From positions 13,615,033 through 13,679,032 of the forward strand of contig OX243822.1 in the NCBI GenBank assembly GCA_945859605.1: DNA of 64,000 bases, written 5' to 3'. The position numbers and the translations under genes were made by a program. Position 1 is the first letter of the stretch, and every line of letters begins with the position of its first letter. Shown in pieces: positions 23,283 through 33,500 of this stretch. The notes under the pieces were generated by a model. That model was not told the DNA's origin. It saw only the letters and a program-made list of their open reading frames with translations, and did not search any database. This stretch comes from Lumbricus rubellus. Taxonomy: Eukaryota; Annelida; Clitellata; Crassiclitellata; Lumbricidae.

Positions 23283-24330
23283 ATTGATGAGCGTCAGATT
23301 CAGAGGAAGAGAGGTTAACATGACGGTCATCCCAAGTGTATGCTCCAACATCGGTGGCAGAATATAGGAGGTCCATGACCGTTTTTACAGCAGACTACAA
23401 GAAACTATAGACGCTGTGCCTAAAGGGGACACACTATTGATCATCGGAGACTTCAACGCGAAAGTGGGACAGAGTAAGGATAAAAGCTCTTCAACTGGAA
23501 GGAAAGGACTGGGGGAGCGGAATGAGGCGGGTGCAAGACTAGTAGACTTCTGCGAAGCAAACGAGTTGAGCATTACAAACACATGGTTCGAACAGCCAAA
23601 GAGGAGATTATACACGTGGACATCACCGGACGGAAGGAACAGGAACCAGATAGGTTACATGCTGGTAAGACAGAGATGAAAGAGTTCAGTGAAGGACATA
23701 AGAGCAAGACCAGGAACTGATTGCGGAACAGATCATGAACTGTTAGTGGCTACCTTGAGAACAAAATTGAAGAGACCAAGAACAGGTGATCGAATAGTGA
23801 AATATGACTGCAAAGGCATTGTGCCGGAATATAGAATTTCGGTAGAGAATCGTTTTGAATTGCTGGAGCTGGATGACGCTATAAATGGAGACGACAATGT
23901 CATGTGGGAGGAAATGAAGACGATAATACATAAAGAAGCTGATAAGTTTGTGCCGAAGAAACAACGGAAGAAAACAACACCATGGTTATCAGAGGAGGCG
24001 GTAAAAGTTGCAACGGAAAGGAGACTGCAGAGATCGGCCGGAAACAGGGCAGGGGTCAAGGACTTGGACAAGGAGTTTCAAAAACTGGCGCCGAAAAGCA
24101 AGAAAGATTACTTGGCCAGAACTTGCACAGAGATGGAGGAAGAGGGGAAAAGGGTAGAACAAGAGCGATGTTTGCAAAGGTGATGCAATTAACTAGCAAA
24201 TTTGTACCACGAATGGGTGCACTGAGAGGAAGAGAAGAGAACGTAAAGATGGCACAGAGTCGAGGAATTCAGCATGCCATCTCTCAAAAAGCATTAGAAC
24301 ATAGCCTATTGGCAGTGCATAAGACACAAT
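23283..24330 (+). pseudogene. LINE ORF2 fragment: AP-endonuclease domain
   Basis: Open stretch 23400-24183 encodes LLIIGDFNAKVG, RNEAGARLVDFCEANELSI, TNTWF, YTWTSPDGRNRNQIGYMLV and GTDCGTDHELLVATLR: the APE-type endonuclease region of RTE/jockey-like non-LTR retrotransposons, followed by the linker toward the reverse transcriptase. Damage seen: a TGA at 23677-23679 replaces the expected Trp; the expected Asp of the QIDY motif is Gly (QIGY); a frame break lies upstream near 23355; and the copy ends before any reverse transcriptase motif. It cannot be functional as it stands. A LINE C-terminal fragment on the same strand at 25132 may belong to the same insertion, with the polymerase lost between them. 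Confidence 0.8.
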
Positions 24331-25006
24331 AATAATTATGCTATTGAGTGTCAGTGGCTTGAACAGTTTTAAAGTCTTCAACTCATCGCCGACCAACAAG
24401 CAATGTTCACTGAGCCAACAGCGTTTCTTTGAATACTGAATAGCGCGCATAGATCTAACGCACAATCATCGTTCAACTTGTCTAGTTTAGTGTGCAAAAT
24501 AGGAACATTCTGTGAAGTGGATCTCTACTACAAATTCCGGAACAATTTGGAATCAATCCAGGGCACGGGACGCACAGAGCCGATTCCGGGACTGTCCCGG
24601 CGAATCCAGGACGGTTGGCTGCCCTAGGTGGAATTATGCCAGAGAAGAATTCAGATAACGATGTGAGCGATTAAATTCAAACAGTGGAAGGAGTCTCGTT
24701 CGTCTGGATGCATCTAGCGATATCTTCTTCTTCTTCTTCTTGGTATCTCCTCCGTCAGTCGTTCGTCGTCTTAGTGTTCGTTCTTACAGAATCGTTAAGG
24801 TATAGAAGAAATAGAAAACGAGTAAGAGCAGTCCTCTAAGCAAGTCATGAGCCAACCATAGGTATGACGTGTGCGCGACTTCATTTGACTACCCACGGCA
24901 CATGAGAGTCCACATAACAGACTGATTCTCTGTTTCACCGCGGTAGTGGCACTGTGGCAAAGTGTGGCATCATACGCAACTACGCTGGTTCTCTTGTGCA
25001 CTCGTC
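24331..25006. other. non-coding, no feature recognised
   Basis: Unique sequence with a short CTT run at 24724-24740. No exon supported. Confidence 0.4.
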
Positions 25007-25106
25007 TGTAGGCTATTTTTAGAACAGGAAACCAAACTGCAGGCTATTTTGAGAACAAGAAACTAGCCCACAGGCTATTTTTAGAGCAGAGGAACCAGCC
25101 TACAGG
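25007..25106. repeat. three-copy tandem repeat, about 33 bp unit
   Basis: Units around 'aggctatttttagaacaggaaacc' begin near 25009, 25043 and 25076, each a little diverged. Confidence 0.75.
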
Positions 25107-25131
25107 TATAAATAATCACTGGAGAAACTGG

Positions 25132-25321
25132 ATGGAAAGAGGAGACGCGGATTACCACGTAGGATGTGGGTTGACGACGTGAAAGAGGGGACCGGGATGA
25201 CGATGGGGCAGGCTATTCGTATTCGAGCAGCGCAGCAGAGATCTTCTTGGAGACAGATCGTCCTTTGTGCCGCCAAAGTTCTGACTTACGAATAAGGCAC
25301 CGACGACGACGACGACGAACC
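25132..25321 (+). mobile_element. LINE ORF2 C-terminus and (ACG)n tail
   Basis: One open frame (25132-25290) reads MWVDDVKEGTGMTMGQAIRI then SSWRQIVLCAAKVLTYE and stop. This is the conserved C-terminal block of RTE-like LINEs. An ACG microsatellite at 25298-25320 serves as the 3' tail. Confidence 0.7.
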
Positions 25322-25488
25322 CGCCTCCTACGTCTATGGCTCTTTCCCTTGCAGGCCTAATATACTCGATGCTTGCAGCGACAAAATAATGTCGTCGTGT
25401 ATTGAACACCTTCAGTTCTAAGCTATTTATGGTCGATCAATTACATGTAGGATACGGTAATAGGCGTCTTGTCTTTGTGCAATAAACA

Positions 25489-26423
25489 AATGAAGCCTTC
25501 ATCGGAAGAACCACTAGAGTCCATTTTTGACATTTTTTAGTTATATGTGTCCTGCCATTCTTAATGCTAAAGAGCATGTATTGACAAGTTCCTTTTTCAG
25601 AAAACTAACGTCAGTCCAAAGTTATAATGAAAAGAAAATATAGTGTTCATGCAATAACCACTGAAGTCCAGGACTTCAGTGGTTCTTCCATGAATTCACG
25701 TGGAACTAGTTTTGGCGGGCTTAGCATGTTTCGCCTTAGCAACAGTTTGTTGCATCTTTAGTTGCACGCAATATAGGTCAAATAAAAGTAAGTATGTCTG
25801 CCACAAGGAATAAACATCAAATAGATGTTTATTTACTATGTACAAAGAATTTTATCCATCCAGCAAAACATCATATGGGGTTAAGATGTTCAACACAGAA
25901 TTCAATATTCTGTTTGGATACCACGTGTTGATGCTTTATTCATGTTCTTGACAGAATAACACTAATTATACAACGACTTTCACTATTTTCACTGCCTTGT
26001 TGTAACCTTGCAAGAAGAGATTTGACCATGTCACAAGACATTTCCTGTTCGAGGTCTTTCTTACTTTGAATGTGATCTGAGCATGGACCTGATTAACCAA
26101 AAACAGCTGTGGAATCACCCAATGGTTGGTGCACAGGAATTGCTGTGCCAGACATAATCCTTCAGTTACAGTGTAGTTTATCTACATGCGAACTTCAATG
26201 GTGCTTGGAAGTTCTGGAGAAGACAATAAGAAGGAAGGAGGAAAGTTGCACAATCCATGATGCTCCTCCTACAGAGCAACATTCCCCATTCGTCTATAAA
26301 GCACTTATCCCCCCCTCTGAAGAAGGCAAAGTATGACAGCTTGTATGTATGCATGCATGCATGCATGTCTGTATGTCTGTATGTATGTATGTATGTATGT
26401 ATGTATGTATGTATGTATGTGTG

Positions 26424-26460
<37 letters not shown>

Positions 26461-27055
26461 GTATGTATGTATGTATGTATGTATGTATGTATGTATGTAT
26501 GTATGTATGTATGTATGTATGTATGTATATATGCATGTATGGCGCTGAAGCAGCTGTCCAGCCTGTCCTATATCATCGTGATTCTGAATAATCCTGTTTT
26601 CAAACGGGAATCTGACAATGACGACGAAAATATCAACATAATTATTAGCATTAAGCGACACACAACACAAGGGCAATTCACTAAAATAATGTTTCACTTT
26701 ATAAAATTTAATTCATTTTTAATGTGTTATTTTATTTTGCTACTGAAAAGTAGCAACTTCTAAGTTATCCTAGGACAATTCTTGAATGATCTGTATGCAC
26801 ACTAACAAATTGGGGGAAAAATGTCCTTAAAATGCCTTATGCAGCATGTTTAAAAATTTTAATATGTGGCGCCACCTAGCTGGTTAGCCAATATAATTTT
26901 GACATGTTACAGAGACAACACATATCAACACATGTGCCAAATATTATTTCCATATTTTCATAAGTGAAGTACTTGTAGACTTACAAAGTTTATTTTGTGA
27001 ATATCTCAAAATCAAAAAAATGGACTCAAGTGGTTCTTCCGATCAAGGCTTCAAA
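25489..27055. mobile_element. inverted-repeat DNA element, about 1.57 kb
   Basis: Left tgaagccttcatcggaagaa...ccactagagtccattttt and right aaaaatggactcaagtgg...ttcttccgatcaaggcttca form imperfect inverted repeats of about 45 bp. A copy of the same end motif makes a small internal palindrome at 25660-25690 (aaccactgaagtcc mirrored). A 75-codon open frame at 26109-26336 is unrecognised. A TATG microsatellite has expanded inside. No clear target duplication, so superfamily is not assigned. Confidence 0.65.
26340..26535. repeat. (TATG)n microsatellite
   Basis: About 45 units with a few variants, inside the 25489-27055 element. Confidence 0.95.
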
Positions 27056-29410
27056 TGCAATCCAATCTCAAGGCACACGTGTTGAATAATTACAATTCTG
27101 GTAGCATCAATCTTCACCTCAATAATTAAGTGATTCTCTAAGTCTGTCCTTGACGCTATCAAGACCAGCTTTGTCCCTTTCACTCGCAAGGCCCAATCGC
27201 GCATGCAGGAAAGGCATGCATCGTTTTTGTGCAAAGGGACGACCGTTCGCTTGTTTACAAAAGAACAAAACGCTTACCGGTACTTATTTACAAAGAATCA
27301 AGTCGTCGTGAGAACTTTGCTTGCTAACGCGACAAATGCCTAATTCCTAATACATAAAAACTTAGATAAATATATAATTCCTAATTCGTAATCTCGAGAT
27401 TTCTACAGCGCCCACAAAAGCGAAGTCACGGCGCTCAATCAAAGCAAAATCGATAGGCAGCGAGTCAAGTCCGAAGAGTCAGGCAGGCAAATATATATTT
27501 ACGCACAATACCCAGCTTTCCATTTGTTTTGTATCATTTTATTTGAACTTGTCATGTAGGCCTACCTCCATTATTGTTAGGCCTACATCTAAGTTTATAT
27601 TGCATTGTTTGTCGATGTCCCATTGTATGTTTGCAATGGAGTAATAAAGTCCATACTTACTTACTTACTTCACTTACTAATATTTAGCGCATTTTGCAAT
27701 CTAAAAGATCATGGTCGATTTGTGATTGTGACTTCATGGCTGCGTGAAGAGGAAGAAACGTCATACTTTCTAGCGCCGATGCCTAATTGGACAGCGAATA
27801 GCCTACCGTTTGACTATAATGTGGAAAAAATAATGACGTCTTTTGCTATTGTTACGTCAGACTTCCTATTCTTCTCAGTCATTGTTCAAACGCTGAAAAT
27901 AGTCAAGTCGCAATGACATAATTTGTATATAGTGGCGAGAATAACAATAATAAAAATAATGATATTCGTTTTATTTCAGACTGACACAACGCAGCATCAT
28001 TAGGGCCTACAATTCATAGTATGACGGATGCTGTCACGTTATTACAGGAGTCGGCTTTAACTGTCCGCAGCTAACATGGCGCCCATCACGCCCTACTATT
28101 CACTTTACTAACGCCATCTGCTGATTGGAAGGTTGAGTTGATCTGTTTGGGGGGGGGGGTGTGGCGGTAAAAGACCTAGCGTCCGTGCACTCTTCGTGCC
28201 AGAGTATTAAACGTCAGGCTAAGCCTCTCCCCAAGAAGTCCAACCTAAGGGATCATTGGGCTTATGCTGCGATGCTATTACAAGCATCGTTGTTTGAGCA
28301 TAATATGGAAATTTTGTCTGTTAAGATCAGCCATCGTTCGCGGGCCCTGAAAATGTTCCAACCAATCACATGTTATTGTGGTCTATAAAAAGACATCTCC
28401 TGTGACTCAACTCTATCTAACAAAAATTTAATCAGCCATCAGTAGGCTCAGTCATTCTTGCTTAATGCATATACGTTTGTCTGATGTTGACTACCGGCAC
28501 TAATGTCTTTAATGTCTCTTCGCAACATTTAATACTAACTAGAATGTAGGCCAGGTAGATGTTATCCCTTGACACTGATGAAAGTGGAGTAGAAAAAAAT
28601 ATCGAATACTTGCAAAAATTACTAGAATCTGTCATGCACCAAAGGGTTGGATACTCTGCCCGATCTTGTTTATCGATATACAGTTAATCGGATATTTTAT
28701 CTGCGATGATAATAGGGGCTTTCTGCAAGTGACACAAAACATAAACAAGCCTAAGTTATTTGACCGCCCTCAACTAATCTTTTCACAGCTCCCCATCAAC
28801 ACTGTTCTGGCTATCCTCTAAAGCTTTGTTCAATATTGTCTTCACTAATATCTGTCTCTGATTTACCCACCCCCACCAGCAAACTTGGAATTTCCAAATT
28901 TTCAATGGTAGCATTTTAAGCTGCCATCTTAAAAAATTCCCCTATGGGGCATATGGAGCTGTCAGCCTGTCTAGACAAGTTAAATACTGGTCACAAGCTT
29001 GTGGCATGCAATCGCTTTGGAAGCCGGTGGCGTTTGGTCCACAGAAGGAGTATTTATAAGGAAAAACGATAAAGGATGCATGCAACCCATGGTGCATGCA
29101 ATGAAAAGATACATGTACAACCTCAAATTCAAACAGCGCAGCAATTTAGACAGAGATATCTAATGCGTAACTGTGCATTAGGAATTTGTCCGAGGTTGAC
29201 CTATACAGAGAAGACTCGTATACCAGAGATAGAAAGCACGCTTACACGTGGAAGGATAGAGAGGCAGACGAACAGACGAACAGACAGATATACGACAGGA
29301 CCGACAGGTAGACCGACATAAATATCGACAGGACCGGAAGGACAGGTCGAGAAGGGCATTCAGGCAGACAGACTGACAGGCAGCCAGTCAGACAGGCAGA
29401 CATACATGCA
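27056..29410. other. non-coding; L2-like tail and CAGA repeats
   Basis: No supported exon. 'taataaagtccatacttacttactta' at 27639-27665 resembles a LINE 3' end. A G11 run lies at 28150-28160, and CAGA/GACA simple sequence fills 29264-29405, directly beside the retrotransposon. Confidence 0.45.
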
Positions 29411-29413
29411 TAC

Positions 29414-30423
29414 TAGTTGTCGTATCCCGTGTAAAAGGGCACTTTATTATCCTAGTGGTTAATCGGTTGGGTTTAACTTACTCAAGAAATTCTTCCAAAT
29501 TCAACGAACTCCCAGTTCTTATGAAATATATATAATATAAAGTTATTCAATATCATTCATATGCACAAACAAATAACAATCCTATTTACCTAGTGTGGCG
29601 AGTTACTTAGGAAATATTATATTTGCGCTTATCTGTCGAGTTGTATGAAACTCGAATGTCTTCGGCTCTCTCCGTCGTCCGATTCTTCGCAGTCAAGAAT
29701 GTTGATCAGACGGTTGAATATGCAGTCATGGAAGTGACCACACCAAACGTCTTACTCGTATCTTGCCGTGAATCAGTTGCACACGAGATGAATCATCGCA
29801 TTCACCTCACAGCTCTTCTCCGGTTGACCAAACGTCCTTCGTACTTCACACGCCGATCAGCTGTTCGCTTGCCGATTCAAATTACACGACTCTTCAGTCT
29901 GTTGCCTAAGAGTTCGTCTTCTTCGCAAGTGTCTCACACTTCACACGATGATTATTATGCACTAACGCAAATTTCTCATTTAAATTGCGTTGCACTTAAT
30001 GCACAATACTTTGAACTATCGGTTGATCGTCCGAACAGTTCAATTACCTTCGTCTCTACTCTGAAAATCACAACTTTGGATTGATCACCGCAGCGAAACA
30101 ACCACCATTTCCAGATATACCTGTAGAGAGTCAAAAACTTAACGTCCACTTCGCTGACGTCATTTTTAACTCGTCACGTCATTCGCTTCCAGTTTGCACC
30201 AATCACGAATAGGATTAGCGTCCTTTGTTGTCATGGTAATCTTGACCACTCGTTATTACGCTTAGCTGCAGTCATTGGTTTTATGTATTAATATTTTATA
30301 TGTTGCCACACATATTACCTAAACTCGCCAATTAAATTGCCTAGCTTAACTTCTACCTATAATTAATAATTATACATGCATAGCAAGTGTTTAATTTGAT
30401 AATCATTTAATATAACCACGACA
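29414..30423 (-). repeat. 3' LTR of the Gmr1-like element
   Basis: Same 1010 bp as the 5' LTR at an offset of 6370. A minus-strand AATAAA (29448-29443) about 30 bases from the end is a plausible poly(A) signal of the retroelement transcript. Confidence 0.92.
29656..30084 (+). other. antisense open frame inside the LTR (142 codons)
   Basis: Within each LTR an ATG-started frame of 142 codons runs antisense to gag-pol (second copy 36026-36454, identical). The product is Ser/Val/Leu-rich (MSSALSVVRFFAVKNVDQ at its start) with no recognised domain. Because it lies inside a repeat, both copies are the same event; it may be chance. Confidence 0.25.
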
Positions 30424-30437
30424 AATACCCTTTCTTC
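30424..30437 (-). other. polypurine tract next to the 3' LTR
   Basis: Minus strand GAAGAAAGGG followed by TATTT abuts the 3' LTR start TGTCG. Confidence 0.6.
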
Positions 30438-30586
30438 AAAAGTCTGTACACAGGCTTTATCAACTTATCTAATTATCAAATTACAATAACTGCTTATGCC
30501 TATGCTTATACTACTTTACACAACATCACAACCTAACACAACTACTTCTTATCTACCTATAGTATCACCATTGATTTACTTAAATC

Positions 30587-33500
30587 TTAGGTCAATCCTC
30601 TACTTAAATAATCGGACATTACATTATTACATCCCTTAATGTAACGTATTGTAAAACAATAATTTTGAAGGGCAAGGCTCCACCTCATGACTCTTGCATT
30701 CTTCATCCTCCCTTCCTTCATGTACTGTAGTCCACAATGGTCAGTCTCGATCACAAACTCTCTTCCACACAAATATCGATCAAATCTACTGATTCCCCAC
30801 ATTATGGCTAAACATTCTCTTTCCTCAACTGAATATCGCATCTCTCTTTCCAACAGTTTTCTACTCGCATATGCTATCGGATGGTTTATTCCTTCATATT
30901 GTTGAATAAGAACACAACCTATCCCTTTTCCTGATGCATCTGTCTGTATTATAAATTCTTTCTCCAAGTCTGGTAACCTAAGGATTGGTGTCTTAGCTAG
31001 TGCTTCTTTCAACTGCTTAAAACTTTCACCTAACTCTTGGTTCCATTCAACATTGTTAGGAGCTAACTTTTTAGTCAAGTCGCTCAACGGTGCCATCAAT
31101 TCTGCACAATGTGGAATAAACTTTCGATAGTAATTTATCGCTCCTAAAAAGCTTCTCACTTGCTTCTTCGTCTTAGGCTGTGGCATTTCCACAATCTTGT
31201 CAATAGATTCTCCCTTAGGGCTTATATCGTCGTTGTTCAATGTATGGCCTAGGAAATCTATCTTGCCATATCCTAGTGAACATTTCTTCGGTTTCAATGT
31301 CAAATGAGCTTTTCTCACTCTTGTGAAAAACTCTCTTAACGTCTTCATGTGTTCGTCCCATCCTTTTGTATGAGCAAGAATATCGTCGACATAACTTTCT
31401 AGATTTTCAGTTCCATGTAATATTTTCCGTATCAAGCGATTATAACTGGACGCGCTATTGACTAGTCCAAATGGTAACACATTGAATTTATATAATCCGC
31501 TTGCACAGATAAATGTGGTTAAGTCTTTTGATTCTTCGCTCATTGGTATCTGCCAATACCCTTTACAGAAATCGAACTTGCTATAGATTTTACTTCCACT
31601 GAGTTTATTGAAAATATCCTCATTCGACATCATCGGTTCTGGATCGAATACTGTCACTTTGTTGAGTTGTTTATAATTACAGCAAAGTCTGTTACTTCCG
31701 TCTGACTTCTTAACAACTACAAGCGGCGCTGCATACGCTGCTTCCGATCTTTCTATAATTCCATTATCTAGCATCGTCTCCAATTCTTTGTTTATCTCCG
31801 CTTGGAGGTGATATGGCGTTGGATAAGCTCGTAACCGAATTGGCTCATCACTCGTCAGATGAATCTCATGCTTTACCATGTCTGTCCTTCCTGGCTTATC
31901 ACTGAATATGTCCTCATGTTCTCTCAGTAGTTCCCTTAATTCTCTTTTCTGTTTTTCCGTCAATTTAGGATTGATATCCACATCTTTGTAAGTCTCCGTT
32001 TGTTTACTTACATATAAGCTCAATATCTCTTCTTCTTCATCTTCACCATCTTTACCATCATGTACTATCGCCGATATGTATGCTGACGTTTCTACATCAT
32101 TACCTTCTCCATTTCTCTCGTAGTACTTCTTTAGTATATTGATGTGATATGTTTTGAGTTTTCCACCATCAATTTCCACCTTGTAATCATAATCTCCTAT
32201 TTTGCCTCTGACCACAAATGGTCCTTGCCATTTTACAAGCATCTTATTGTTACAACTGGGTAACAGTAATAAAACTTTATCTCCTATCTTCAACTCTCTG
32301 TATCGTGCTTTCTTATCATAATACTTCTTATTCTTTTCATTTGCTTTATGTATGGCCTTCTGTGCCATATCACATGTTTCTTCTATTCTTTCTCTCAAAT
32401 CGGTCATGTATGTATAAACATCTTTTACTTCATCCTCCACTTTCTCATTTGTCCAGAGTTCCTTCAATATCTGTATTGGTCCTCTGCATGACCTTCCAAA
32501 AATTAATTCAAAGGGTGTGAACCCATGACTTTCGTGTACAGTGTCTCGTAACGCGAACAATAATGGTGCTAAGAACCTGTCCCATTCCTTGACCTGTTCT
32601 CCTATTAGCTTCCTCAACGTTGCTTTTATTGTTCCGTTAAGTCTCTCCACACATCCATTTCCCATAGCATGGTAAGGGCTAGTGAAAGTGTGCTTGATTA
32701 ACAACATCTTGTTAACTTCAGCCATCAATTCTGAAGTGAATTGGCTCCCTCTGTCAGTATGGATTTTCTGAGGAACACCCATGCGACAATAAAAATTGAA
32801 CAAGGCTTCCGCCACTTCCTCTGTAGTTATTCCTTTCAGTGGAATCGCTTCTGGGTATCTGGTACTCAAATCCACTATCGTTAATATATAACGATAACCT
32901 CTTGATGACATAGGTTCTATCACTCCGATAATGTCTACACAGACATGTTTGAATGGTACATCCAGTACCGGAAGATGTCCCATCGGTGCTCTGTGGCTCA
33001 CCTTTTTGTCTACCGACTTTTGGCATACATCACAACTCAGGACATACCTTTTAATTTCTTGTCCTATCGATGGCCAATAAAATTCATTCACAATTTTATC
33101 ATGGGTTTTCTTCATACCCAAATGTGCTGACAATAGCGAGTTATGGGCCACGGCTAATACTTTACCTCTAAGTTCCTTCGGGACCATTAACTGCCACTTC
33201 GCATCATCTTCCGTTGTCTCCATGAATCTCCTATACAAAAATCCGTTCTTCTTCACATAAAGAACTTTCTCTGTTACACTGTCATCACCACTCCAATCAA
33301 TTGCTTTATCCCAAAACTTCTTCAAAGTCTCATCTTTGCTTTGTAACTCTTTAATTTCTTTTGTTGATACATTTAAATCCGGCATCTCAGTAACTTTCAA
33401 CTGTTTGTATTTTGTTACTTTCTTTGATTCCGCTCTGGTTTCAACTGCTGCTGTCGTTTGGCACACATCATCATTCTCGATGACGTCATCCGTTACATCA

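Noticed and set aside
30687..30905. Plus-strand frames within the retrotransposon (also 32218-32520, 33651-33941, 35283-35555)
   Set aside because: Shadows of the intact minus-strand gag-pol frame.
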